A stretch of 64,000 nt of DNA. It comes from Caprimulgus europaeus. Taxonomy: Eukaryota; Chordata; Aves; Caprimulgiformes; Caprimulgidae. Position numbers and translations under genes: made by a program. The stretch is taken from contig OU015538.1 in NCBI GenBank assembly GCA_907165065.1, positions 15,825,165 through 15,889,164 on the forward strand, given 5' to 3'. Each line of letters starts with the position of its first letter. Positions within the stretch are counted from its first letter, which is position 1. The notes under the pieces were generated by a model. It saw only the letters and a list, made by a program, of their open reading frames with translations. It was not told where the DNA came from and ran no database searches. This document shows positions 36,225 through 48,086 of this stretch, piece by piece.

Positions 36225-36300
36225 CAAGGTAGGAAAATATTATTATCTCTAATTTCCAGATGAAGCTGGTCTACGTGGATCCATTTGCCTGACGTCGCTG
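36225..36300 (-). mobile_element. Possible MIR-like SINE remnant
   Basis: CAAGGTAGGAAAATATTATT, ATCTCTAATTTCCAGATGAA and GCTG follow the antisense MIR order (AAGGTAGGTATTATTATCCCCATTTTACAGATGAGGAAACTG in the consensus). The preceding sequence is not clearly MIR, and the following CCATTTGCCTGACGTCGCTG only loosely fits the next block. Confidence 0.45.
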
Positions 36301-38173
36301 GCCTGCGTGACGGTGAGGATGACGCAGTTCCCAGCAGGTGATGGTGCTGGTGCTCCTGGCCCCATGGTGTAGCCATGGCTGCAGGGGGCTGGGACTGGTC
36401 CTGCTGCAATTACCATTTCTGATGAGTCTCTGAGATATTCCCAATGCTGCCAAGAAACCCCACAAGACCAGCGATGTTGTTGCTTGAGAAACGCGGAAAA
36501 AATGCCATGCCCACAGCTGGCTTTGTCTTGAAATCTTCAAATCAAACCAATCGCTGGCTTTTGGGGAGAATTCTCAGTGTTTTGGTTTAATCTTTGTCCC
36601 CGAGATTTTTAATAGCAATGATTGAGAAAAGGGTGAACAACATGTTAGTAATAGTCTTGATAATTGGGAGAGATTTAGGAAAAGAACTCCTTTTGTGAGA
36701 GTAGAAATGTTTGATGCTGGCACTAGCTTGGGGTAAGGTGGGGAGAAATGTTTTTGAAAACCATAGTTTGGCATAAAATCTTTTATCCAACAGGTCAGGA
36801 CAGCCTTCAGATCACCATAATGGCTGTAAGGGCTGGCCAGGTAGCCTGGCTGAAATTTCAGACCCTGGCACCTCCTTTTCTGCTGGATGTTGGGGACAAA
36901 CCCAAGCATCACCTTCAAGCATGGGACCTCTGGCTACAGCCTCGTACCGGACACCGTTTGCTTGCTGCCACTTTCTCCATTGTCTGTAAGTAGCTCCAGG
37001 CTGATGACAAACACAAACGGTTTATAGACAGATTTGTAGAAAGGTGCTTTTTGTAGGTCAGTGCCACGACGATGATGGCTGGGGTGCCAGCTACCAAGAT
37101 GAAGGATGAAGCCTCTGCTCTGGTCTCCTTTGACCTGAGCTGAGCAGCAAGCTCAGCTTGCCCTCTGGGTGCAGAGGTGGCACATATGGATTTTGATAAG
37201 TTTCTTTTGTTTAGAGGTCATTTTTCACGTTAAATATTCATGTTCTAAGGGACAGTAAATAAATAACGCTGAACTGGTTGAGCTGAGTGGCTTGCAACTT
37301 TTGCATTTTGTGTCTTGTTTGCAACTGAGAAGTGATGTGAGGCTGCTAAATACAACCTGCTCTGTAATTAGGGAAGGTTTTGTTGTTCAGACCCCATTAT
37401 CTGCTAGCTGGGTTTGCAAGGCAGGACTGAAATGCTTTGCATACAGATCTTCAAAACAGGTGTTTCTGATAGCTACAGGCTGGTTTCATCTTTGGAGGGG
37501 GGGAAATTAAAAAAAAAAAAGAAGAAAGAAAGAGTGCTGCATATCAACATTTTTTGTTTTGATCAGCCAGAGACCCCCAGCCCGGGTTACTGTGCGTGGT
37601 GGGGGCATTAATTCCCTTTGGCTGCCTGTGACATGGGGCTGGCAGGACGGCTCCACTGCAGTCCTGCTGCTCTGCTCCCCGTGGGCTTTTCCTATGTGGA
37701 TTCCAATGCATTGCCTGTAGGATCTGCATTAAATGACAATTTGGAAGAAATCCCTGTGGCGTGAGATTGAAAATAAATGGCCAGCGCCTCATATTTTATT
37801 TTTCCTTCTATTTGGTTAGTACTAGAATATCCCAGAGCGTCTTGGGACTTGCAGTTCAATTCAGACACTCGTATTTGCAAAAGATGGTTAATGAATATGA
37901 GGCTTCAAGGTAGGAGCCTTTCAGTGACATGAGATTTATGTAGAGACAGTTATTATAGTTTTTTTTTTTCCCCCCTGTCTGCTTCAGAAGGAATATGAAT
38001 CACCAGCTGAAGGCCTCCTGTATTTGTAAATCAGCTGAAACATAACAGTGATGTTGGGAAGTTGTACTGAGTTAACTGAGCTACTTCTCAATCTCAGAGC
38101 TTTACATAACCCCTTCTTAACGCACTGTTATTTCCTTTATAGATAGACTCATAAATTACTCCTGGTACACAAA
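36301..38173. other. Unique non-coding sequence, no gene recognised
   Basis: An A-rich run is at about 37506-37533 and a T run with C tail at about 37960-37976. Opposed frames of up to 114 codons have no family signature. Confidence 0.5.
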
Positions 38174-38420
38174 ATGCGTAGGAGGCTGCCTGTTTGCACA
38201 GCGTGGGACCAAGACCTGCACATTCAAATATCGGCAGACAGCTGGAACGCAATCTGTGAAAAGGCACTCAGAGCCTCCAGGTCTATTAAATACAAACTTA
38301 GAACATCTACCGAGAATTTTATATCTTGCATTACACGGGTAATGCCAAAAAGAATAGGTGCAATACCCCTGGGACTTTGTCAATAAATGTCGCAGCAGAG
38401 CATCCAGAAAAATCTTTCTT
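38174..38420 (+). mobile_element. Remnant resembling the C-terminal region of an L1/Tx1-type LINE ORF2
   Basis: A 70-codon open frame (38174-38383) contains WDQDL at residues 11-15, then W-N-A-I-C at 24-28, then R-S-I-K-Y-K at 36-41 and a T-R-V-M-P-K-R-I-G-A-I segment at 54-64. In many vertebrate L1/Tx1-clade ORF2 proteins the region after the reverse transcriptase has the layout W-x-x-D-L, about ten residues, W-x-x-I, then S-I, K, Y-K-L-L-x-R-W-Y-x-T-P-x-R-L-x-x-I, followed by a C-W-R-C box. The frame stops at 38384, and the next frame reads N-K-C-R-S-R, loosely like the start of that cysteine box, so a frame shift may separate the two parts. Birds carry almost no L1 sequence, so if real this is an ancient piece, perhaps retained by selection. 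The spacing before the PKRI motif is not perfect and chance similarity is possible. Confidence 0.4.
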
Positions 38421-39399
38421 CTGCGGGTAGGTGATTGGTGTGCACACAGGGGCTGTGGGGACATATGTGTGGTTATGTGCGAACATATATTTGTGTGTAA
38501 CTATATATTTGAGAGAGGAAGATCAGCCAGTGATAGCTATATTTAATTTAGTATCCTATTTTGTGCTGAACTCAAACCACATTGAGAGAATCGGGAAATG
38601 TGTCACTTTGGGTTCTGCAGTTGTTTTTGCCGCAGTTCTATAAAATTACAATGTACACAGAACCCAGATTGTCCTTTTCTGAACTTATTTGCTTCCTAAT
38701 ATTAGGAAAGCTTCCATTATGGATAAATTTGCCATATTTGCTTCCAACAGTATGTCCAGTTTATACCCATGTTTTTTAGCAGACAAGTGAGGGGGTAAGA
38801 GGCAGCTGTTAGACTGATGGGCACGGAGGGAGGTAAGGTCAAGATTATGGAGCCCCTCAAAACAGCCTCTGGTTCAGCTTCCACATTGTTATTCCTGTGC
38901 ATACCTTACTTACTGCCTTTTTGTCTTACGGGCTGAATTCTTCAAAAATTAGTGTCTGATTTTGAAATGTAGTCCAAGAGTCAACTCTTATCCCAAAACT
39001 CCAGCAGCATGTGGTGCTGTTTATGGTGCTTTTACTTCAGGTAGCTGTGCAGACTTTATAATATATTTCACTTTCCTGTTACCCACAGCCAGTAATCAAA
39101 ATTTAGAAAAATTCTTTACTTTGTCTTTAATCTAAAGGCCTCCTCTTGATTAAGCTGTTTTTGAATACAAGCCAGATAGATATCCAGCTGCAAATAAGGC
39201 CTAGGTGTTCAGCCTAGTCATATGTCAGATTTGATTAGTGGCATAATCCATTGGGCATGGAAATGATTCACTAACATTTCAAAGCATCTCTCGGAGCTAA
39301 CGGGCTGTAGGTGTCTGCCACACAGGAGCTGGTTGGATATACTGGGTTTTGGAAAGAGAGAATCTGATTATGAAAGAAATAACGCACTTGAGTTTTATC
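38421..39399. other. Unique AT-rich sequence, no gene recognised
   Basis: A TATG/TGTG-rich stretch lies at 38459-38515, next to the L1-like remnant. The remainder is AT-rich unique sequence without a recognised repeat. Confidence 0.5.
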
Positions 39400-39655
39400 A
39401 TAAGATCATAGAATGGTTTGGATTGGAAAGGACTTTTCAAGGCCATCTAGTCCAACCCCATGCAGTGAGCAGGGACATTTTCAACCAGATCAAGTTGCTC
39501 AGAGCCCCATCCAACCTGACGTTGAATGTTTTCAGGGATAGGGCATCTACCACCTCTCTGGGCAACCTGTGCCAGTGTTTCACCACCCTCAGTGTAAAAA
39601 ATGTCTTCCTTACATCCAGTCTCAATCTACCCACTTTTAGTTTTGTTGTTTCTTT
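39400..39655 (-). mobile_element. CR1 LINE 3' fragment
   Basis: The plus strand begins with AAGATCATAGAATGGTTTGG, the reverse complement of the CR1 3' end with its CATAGAAT octamer. It continues through CATCTAGTCCAACCCC, GTTGCTCAGAGCCCCATCCA and CTCTCTGGGCAACCTGTGCC. The minus-strand frame 39437-39634 encodes the ORF2 C-terminus, including RKTFFTLRVVKHWHRLPREV. The element is 5'-truncated shortly after the CAATCTACCCACTTTTAG block. Divergence looks moderate, so it is probably an avian-age copy. Confidence 0.95.
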
Positions 39656-42439
39656 TAGTTATGTTTCTTTCAGTTCTTATAGTTGTGTTGTAGTGTTGTC
39701 CAGTACCTTATATGAAGAGGAGATGGCTGCAGTGGTGTGATCTGGGCTGCACTTATTTGGGTGCTCAGGGAAGGCAAGTGCAGGTAGAATGGCCAGAGAC
39801 TGAGTGACAGCAGCTCCTTACAAGCACCCTCACTGTGGAAACGTGGTCCTCAGCTTTTTAAGAGAAGGAAAAAGTGATCAAGATACATCAAACTCCCTTC
39901 CCCATCTGAGCCAGCATTTAGGCTATATGGAGAGCACCCAACCCACATCATTCTTTCAAGTGCCCAAGGGGCAGCAGCACCACGACCTGCTGTGCTGGTG
40001 GGAGATCAGACCCCCGCCTGCAACCAGGGCACAGGAGCACATTGTTGTGCTCGACAGCAGGCACAGTGTGACAGCCCTGTTACCCACCATCCTCAGAGAT
40101 CTGGAGTATAAACAGCTGAGAAACACATCATATTCTCTGTATTCCCAAGGAACTGATTGCTTCTGGGATGTTTTTGTTTCTGTTAGGAATAAGGTGTGGT
40201 CAGGAGGGAAAAGGAGAGATGTAAAATAAAATAACACTCTCTGCATGGCTCTATTTCAAAGCAACAAGCCTCATGTGGGTTAGCTGGGTGCTGGGAGGAA
40301 AGCCTGTTCTCTTGCCAGGCTTGCTGCCTGTTCGTGTATGGCATTACTTAAGTTGCACCAAGTTTTGTTACCTTGGTGCATCCTTCAGTCTTATGGGGAT
40401 AAAAGCTCTTGCCTACAAGGCCTACTAGATGCATGGAAAATGCTTTGGGATTTGTGAATAAGACACGGATAAAAGCCCAAATAACTATTGCTCATTGCAC
40501 TGCTAAGGAATTTTAATAAAATTTGGTTTAAGAGGCAGGGATTAGGTACGGTACTGTGTAAAAACATCAATTAGCAGAAGTACAACAAGCAGTCATACAG
40601 TTTGAGTTTGTTAGCAACTCCTCCTAGAAATATTTGGTGAAGTTTTTCAAGGCCATAAGTTGTTATGAGACCTAAAATTATCTTCTTGATTCTACTGGTA
40701 GCTTTGTCTTTTTATAGCCTTGGGGGGCAGGGGGAAGATTAATGTATCTGTTTTATAATGATCTATCCAGGGTGGGAAAAAAAAAAACAAACCCATTCTT
40801 AAACTTTGCCTTTCAGTTCTGCAATAATAAATTAACTATCACAGTTTAAGATGCAATTGTTGTTCTTCTACGTCTCCAGACTAATGCATCGTGACATCTC
40901 GATTACATGAAATGTGGATGGCTTCTCCTGCCCCTGTTCTTCTAGGTGAAAGCCTGGGACCTCATCAAAGGAACACTCATCAAGGGAACGCTCACCAGCA
41001 GCCTGGGCTGGATGTGGCCCATTTGTATGCTAGCAGCCATGTTTTGGGTCCCCAACTGTCCCCTGCACCCATCCTCATGCTGGTGTCCAATCTCCCTGCC
41101 AACGCCCCTGAAGGGGTAATGTTCTTAATAATTTTAAAAATAATAAGAAGAGGGAAATTGCAAAGCTACTGGGGCCAAACACGGTGCTGTGCAGTCAGAA
41201 GTCAGTGCACTCATGGTATTGCCACGGACGCTGCGTAAGAGAGTGGGAGAATCTGATCAACAGCTTTTGTGAGAGTGATGAAAACAGCCTTTCAAAACAA
41301 GCGTGGAAGCACACTGGGAAAAATCCCTCTCTTTATTTATATTGATATCCCTAATAAAATTGCTTCCTACAAATGTTTTGTGACTGACTGCCTTGCCCGG
41401 TATCTGCAATAATCAAATCCCAGTAAGGTAATTTAACAAGTTGTGGGTTTGGTGGTTTTTTGTTTGTTTGTTTTGGTTTGTTTTGTTGTTGTTGGTTTTT
41501 TTTTTCCAAGAAAAAACAGTTTCTTGTTCTTTTATTCTACCAACCTGGCTCTGCATCCTGACTGCTCCCCTCCCTGGACAAGCTCTGCCTTGGCTGATGT
41601 GTGTTATCCCGAGCTGCCTGCTCACTGCGGCTGAGCCGATGAGGCGGGACCATCAGTGAAGCCATCCTGAGCTGCACCACTGCCCGAGTCCAGGTCCTGG
41701 AGCAGAACTGCTGAGTTTGGATGCTTCCAGACTAAGGCAAAATTCCTCAGCCCATCTCCATGAACACATGATTATTGTCATTAAATACATACTGTGATAC
41801 ACAATGTCTCTGCACCACTCCCCGATGAGCCCGTGCACTGAACCTAAAGACTCCCACTGCAGCTCAATACCGTACTCGCCTGTTACGGCACCACCGCACG
41901 CTCGGCTCCTACTGCTGATGAGTGGTCTACAAAGCAGCCTGATGATTTTCTAAATGTCTGAGATCATGGTAACACCATGAGGGTCACAAAAAAAAAAAGA
42001 AATGATGTCTCTTTTCCTTCCCTCCTGCTCCCTACAAGGTTCATTTTGCAAACTGCAGCTGCTGCAAATGGAAAGCCAGCTAGAGCAACGCTGCGACCAT
42101 GATGTCACCAAGCTGGCATGCTGCAGCAGAAATTGGCAGGTCCAGGGTGAACATGCTGAGCTCCCAAAGCATCATGCTTGGATGGACTTGTGAGATGGAC
42201 TCTCCTACTTGTGAAACAAGAGATGGAGAAGGTGGTGGCACGGCTGCTACGTGGGTCTGGTGACGATGTCCTGAGCTCCTGCCAGGACGTGCGTGGCCAT
42301 GTGCTGCTGCTGCAGATGAGGACTGTCACCCTGCAGCATCCTGGCAGTGCCCATCCCAGGCTCAGCTCAGCACTGGGTGAGTAGTCAATGACCCTGGCCA
42401 TTGGGTTGGTGTGTGAATCCCCCATGCCCCATCCAACCG
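39656..42439. other. Unique non-coding sequence with a GTTT-type simple repeat
   Basis: No gene was recognised. Frames of 115-141 codons at 39804-40229 and 40891-41238 lack domains. A 15-bp imperfect tandem pair (CATCAAAGGAACACT then CATCAAGGGAACGCT) sits at 40963-40992. Confidence 0.5.
41446..41506. repeat. T/G-rich (GTTTG)n-type simple repeat
   Basis: Irregular repeats of TTTGG, TGTTTG and TTGTTG end in a T run. It is an ordinary low-complexity tract. Confidence 0.8.
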
Positions 42440-42860
42440 CTGCTACCTCCTTTGTTGTTTGGCCCCTTAGGAATCTTTACGGAGCCCATAATATTTAATG
42501 GGTTCGCTAGCGATAATGTCATTTTAAGTGACATAGCTGTGATAAATTGCTCCCACACATCACTGAATTCTGTTTCTAAATTTTTATGTATTTTTGATAG
42601 GCCGATTTATCCCTGCTGCAGCTCCAGCCCATGCAGTCAATGGCATTCCACTGGGGGTGAATTTTGTCTGCTATTTACAGTGTGTGCTTTTAAGCAGTGA
42701 TTGGTGTGACAGTGTGATCTGTACAGCTGTCTCCCTGTATTTATTCTTTTGCCTATAAGGTTGATTTATACTAGCTCCAAAAATAAAAAAAAAAATAAAC
42801 AAAATACTCATAGCTTTTCACGTGAATGACTTTAAATAACTGATTAATGATTATTATTAG
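42440..42860. promoter_or_regulatory. AT-rich conserved-looking block (candidate regulatory element)
   Basis: Unique word-rich sequence includes GCCCATAATATTTAATGGGT (about 42485-42504), TCGCTAGCGATAATGTCATT (about 42506-42525), TTAAGTGACATAGCTGTGAT and, after 42800, CGTGAATGACTTTAAATAAC and TGATTAATGATTATTATTAG. The CGCTAGCG palindrome and CCCATAATATTTAATGGG inverted repeat are notable. No coding or repeat identity is visible. The role is inferred from texture. Confidence 0.4.
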
Positions 42861-44108
42861 CATGACTAGAATGGAACGGGGTTTGCAAAGTTTATGGGCT
42901 TGGCTGAGCAATTGCACGTAAAGCTGTTGTGTGCCCCTCTCCAACTCTAAACCTTTTCTGAGATTTTTTCTTTATAATTGGACAGTGCCCCCGGGCTCAA
43001 TCTGACTTGACATGCCTGACATGAGGTTAGCGGTGGAGCTGCCGGCGTGGGGGATGTCTGATGTTTGTGTGCACAAAGATGGCATCACACGGGTACCAGC
43101 CGGGAGCCAGGGGTGCTCTGCACCAGCCCTCTCCTTCTGGGGGGATGAAAATTCCCCCCCCACACCATGACAGTGGTGACTTGCAGGCAGGGAGTGTTCA
43201 AGTGCTCTGCTTGAACACATATGGTACTCGTCAGCTTTGTTTGCGTGAATTTTATGAGCTTAAAATGGTGGCTCTCCAAGGTGGCATCTTTTCAGGGTTG
43301 TGTGACGTGAAGGGCCCTAAAGCTCTGTTTTTAAAACCAGATCTCAGGATCTGTCTCCACTCTCCATGGCTGCAGTGAGTTTTCTCCTGCCCCTCTAGGC
43401 ACTGAACCTGCCCTGCTTGTGGTTGATTCAGTGCCACTTCATGAGTCTCCTGGAGACTTTTGGAGAGATGCAGTGCTGGGTTAACCCCCTCTGCTTGGCT
43501 TTGCTTTTCTTTTCTCCTCCTGGACTGACAATAGCAGATTCCTGGTGGCCAGAAGCACCTGCAAGCAGCAAAGCTCTGCTCCTGCATGTCTGCAGGTCCT
43601 GGGGAGGGCAGGGACAGGGTCTTCACTGTGCACCCTGTCATGGAGAGCAGCAGAGCCAGCATCCCCTTCCCACCTTGTACTAACCTGCCCTAGGTTATCA
43701 ATCAATATCACTCCAACAGCAAACTCCGTTCTGACAGAGCAGCTCTTACACAGTTAACATTTTCCAGGGCTGAGCCTCCTGAGATGTTTGTTCCTGCTTG
43801 AGCTACCACCTGTGGTACCACATCAGAGGAAGGATGGCTACTCCATGAATACATCCATGCCCTGAAAGAAGAAGGACTTTGCAAGCCAGGAAATGCTGTG
43901 TGTGTTTTCCTGAAGGTTTAAGTCCTGAATGTGCTTGTTTTGATATGTTTGCAGAAGGTAACCAGGAGCTGACTGCAGCCTACAGAGCTGCACCAGAGGG
44001 GTTCAATTTTCCCTAATATTACACAAGGCAGCCATCCAGCTCGGAGCACCCTTGCTATTTAGTTGTCAGATTCCTCCCTGTCAAAGTCCTAGGAAGGGAA
44101 TAATAGGG

Positions 44109-44136
44109 TTTTGTTTGTTTGTTTGTTTGTTTTTTA
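44109..44136 (+). repeat. (GTTT)n microsatellite
   Basis: Five or more TTTG units run consecutively before a T tract and TAATAAG. Confidence 0.85.
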
Positions 44137-44195
44137 ATAAGATGACACTGCTTCAAAAGTAGTACAGGATAAAGCAAAGTCTGGGAATACAAAGT

Positions 44196-44218
44196 ATTAT
44201 TATTGTTATTATTATTAA
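44196..44218 (+). repeat. (ATT)n microsatellite with one GTT interruption
   Basis: ATTATTATTGTTATTATTA is a short trinucleotide repeat. Confidence 0.85.
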
Positions 44219-47200
44219 TCACAGCTCAAGTAAACCAACCTGAGCTTCACTCATTATTTGGTCTGCTTTCCTCTGGTTTATGTTCCCTGAGCAGAGTTTT
44301 TAAAAACTGTTGCATCTTATTTTGCTCACAAAATAACAAAGGTTAATGTGCTGTGTTGCTGTCACCTGTCTGCAGCCAAAATGATATGACACGGCATGGA
44401 AGTGGTTGAATACTTGCTACTGGTTCTGATCTTTTTCAAAATATCATTTTCGCTTTATATAGCTGGAGAATAGCTGGTCTCCTGCCGTTCCCATTCACAT
44501 CTTATCCTTGAACAATGAGAAGAAAATTTGCTTGCAGTAAATGTTCAGTTATGTGTTGGTGAATTTTTCCAATAAGGAAAGAGAAAGGGAAATAAAACAG
44601 CTTTATGAAATAATGGTGCCATTCTGAGCTAAACATGGATATTTTTGCTGTTAACTTAATGAATAAGGGGGAGTAAGGGGGTCAGCTGTGGCTGAACTCA
44701 CTCCAGAACTGCTTGCCTATTGGAAGGTTTTGGGCTTTTAGGCTTTTTGAGATTTTTTTTTTTTTTTAAAAAGACCTTTAACTCATGCAGGTTTAACCTT
44801 CCTATATCTAAAAAGGGCAGATTTATTACAGGTGTAACAGAGTGTCTCTGGTATTTTCATAAACAGTGGTTCCTCAGGGGCTGACAGATGCCATCTCCTG
44901 CCATCAGCAGCAGGGGAGCGGGCAGTGCCGTGCTGGGTGTCACGGAGGCAGGCATGGGGGAGCTCATTGCTGTGGAATTGTTCATATTTGCCATTGGTTA
45001 TGTGATGCCCAGGGAAATTTGCTGTTGAGACATTTGGTTCTTTCCAGCCCTGGGACCCTTTTCTGCTCACGTGCCTGCCCTGGCAGCGTGGATGTCCAGC
45101 CCAGCACAGGCTCCATGGAAATAGGGATGCAAAGTGGGTTACTCACGAGTACCATGGTTGTATGAAACACATTTGCTAGCGTGACTCTGCAACCAAACAT
45201 CAGCTCAACTACTTTTTATTATTAATTTCAAGCTCCAGCTGCTGCCTTGAAGCATTTTGTTTCAGCATTCTGAAAGTTGCTGCTCAGAACAAACAAAAGG
45301 GAAAGAAAAATGAAAGCAAAGCCTCTAAAACTCATTAGTAACGTGAAGTATAGCAAGGCTGGCTAACGGTGTCTAATAATCCATCAAGGTGGCTCATCTG
45401 TCAGCTCTAAAAGTGTCATCCCTAGAAGTTTACTAAAGCTCTGTAAGGTCTAAGCAGAGTTTAGTGCTTGTGGCAGCAGTGCTGTGATGGCAGTGTGCAG
45501 GAGGCATCACATGCACAAGGAAAAGAGCGCGCGGTGCCCGCTTCGTGCAGGACCAGCACAGGGAACATGAGCCACACTTGTGTCAGCCCAAAGGATGGCA
45601 TCTCCTTTGGTCTTGGCTGCAGAGGAGACAGAGGCAGTCAGTGCCTGGGTGTGTTACTTTGGCCAGAGGAAATCAAAAAGCCCATCAGTATGGGGGACTG
45701 TCAGCTGGCCCTAAGAGGTGGGACCTGCTGCTGGTGGGTCCTTGTGTCTGGTTTCACACAGCATGGCTTATTATTCTCTTATTCTTGCAAAGCTTTGCCC
45801 TATCATCTCTACAGCATCAGTGTCATATTGCAGAGGATGAGATATGAGTTGGGCATCAGGGGACAGCAGGGACCAGCCTGCTGACCTGCACTGCTCTGGC
45901 CAAAAGGCACTGGAGAGAAGTCCTAACCCTGCCTGTCCCCTGCCAGCACAACCACTTTCCTTCCCAGCCAGGCTCTGCCTGGCCAGAGCAGGTCAGCAAG
46001 CTGTTGGACAGCTCCACAGGAAGGAAACAGGATGAGCTGAGAGTGCACACACAGAGGGCACGTGGGTCCCACTGACCAGGAGATGCTGAAGTTGGTCTGT
46101 GTGGAGGAAAGTCATCATTCACGACCAGTACATGACTATTCATCACCAGCAGTTACTTTCCCTCTGCCTCCTGCAATGTCTCAGTCACCTTCTCTGCTCT
46201 CCCTTCCAGTGACTTTCCCTTTGCCCTCAAGTAATCCATCATCTAGTCCAGCCCCTGGAAACCGCCCGTGGTGTATTTGACCTTCAGGCTTCGCTCCCGC
46301 GACGGCTCCCAATCCGTGCTGATCCCTTTTCCCTTTGGGGACCGCCGACACGTTCTGGTTTTAAAACAGCTTCATATAAAACTGGGAGGAGGTCTCAAAT
46401 CCAGATCAAGCCTAACATCTGCTGCTGCTCCACCATGCACCCAGCCTCTTCTCTCCTGTAAGTTTTAAGCCACTCTTTTCACTCTTCTACTTTGTATGGC
46501 TAATGAGTTTACCACCGCTATTCCCTCTGACGAGAGGATGGGGACAGGTCCACAATCACTGCAAAAGGCTTAGAAATATATGTAAGTGGGTTGGGTTTCT
46601 CTATGAAATCTAAATTCAAATCCCTACTCTCAGTAAAGAAAAAAAAATAAAAAGGAGAAACACCAATACTGAAGAGAAACAACTTAAAAAAAATCATTCA
46701 TAGGGAATCTGAGGTTTTACTGCCTTTTTCTACAGATGGGAATGTTGTAGCATTGCCTACAGAGCCTTTCTTCTCTGCATTAGGCAAGCAAGGAGATTTC
46801 ATTTCATACATCATTTACAATGGAGAGCGTCAAGAGCAGAGTCGGTGCATATTAACACAGGGATGTGGGGAAAGACTTGGGTTCTTTGAAAGTTTCAAAG
46901 CATTTCCATTGAGGAGGAGAGCCTGGGCTGCTGATTCCCTTTCACTCCATCGTAGGAGCTGCGTGAACTGAAAGCCCATGAAATGGAAAGAGGAGAACAA
47001 AGGCAATGAAAGGCCTGCAATGTGCCAGCATTAGTGGGAGCTGGAGTAGCGTGGGGATGGTGGAGCAGCTGGTCCCGTAAGTCTCGAGAAACTCTTCTCC
47101 TAACTGCCTCCTGCCTTCCTTTATATTCACACCAGAGTGAGTACAGGGCCCTCCCTGTACTGGGAAAGAATGGTCATGGGTTGGGAGAACATGAGGAAGG

Positions 47201-48032
47201 CATTGTCCTCCTTCCTCCCCAGCTCATATGGCCAGCAGCTGCCCATAATCACTCTTTCTTCATTGCTTCATGCTTTACTTTAAGCCAGGCTTTAAGATCA
47301 TGACAGAATTCCCACCCTGCATATTGATTAAAAAGTCTTTTAGATAATGATTTGGTTTAAGAATTGATGTTCTTTTTTTTTAATATACTTGAGTTGCTTT
47401 TGATTTCCTCCTGGAATTTGGAGCCTTAAGATATACTTGAGAAAACTGGAAAATGTAACTCACTATGAGCAATAAAACTAAATCTCGGGAAGCTGATGTT
47501 GACTCATCACAGGACTGCAGGAACTGGAGCTTTCTGAAAAACACCAGGCACCATGAAACTTGGTATAAAAGCTATGGGGCTGGCAGTGACATGGCCACAT
47601 CTTCTCCCTTCCCTTGTTCCTGTGCATTTTCCTTTTTTGGCAGAAGCTGAACAGGCCACTGTGCAAGAGGGAACAGGACAGTCCCCAATGCCTTGTGATG
47701 GCTCTGGCAACATCTTGCCCCCTTTGTCATGGCTGGAAAGAGCCATTGGGCAGGGGTGCATGGCACCTCAGGTCTTTGCACATGAAAAGTCCTCTCTGCA
47801 TGCTATCTCTTGCCTTTTCTATGGAAGATCACCTAAGAGGTCTTGAATTTTGGACAGAATGTCTGGCAGAGAGCCTTAGGAATAATGCCAGTATCAAGGG
47901 CACCTTCCAGGGCTGTTGCACTGGGAAGACAATGATTATCTTATCTGCCTAATGCTGCTTTTCCACGTGCACAGTTGTAGGTCAAAGGATTGGGAAGAGA
48001 TTTAAATGGGAGCTCCCATGGCTCCTGAAATT

Positions 48033-48086
48033 AATACAAAGTCTTACTTAGCTGATATTAATATAAAGCCTTTCTTGGCTGTTATG
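48033..48086 (+). repeat. Imperfect 27-bp head-to-tail tandem duplication
   Basis: Two directly abutting 27-mers (48033-48059 and 48060-48086) share about 21 of 27 bases by eye, both starting AATA-AAAG-CTT-CTT. It is older than the perfect duplication at 11187. Confidence 0.6.

Noticed and set aside
46215-46245. CR1 trace from the phrase CATCATCTAGTCCAGCCCC
   Set aside because: A single roughly 20-base resemblance with no CR1 sequence on either side.
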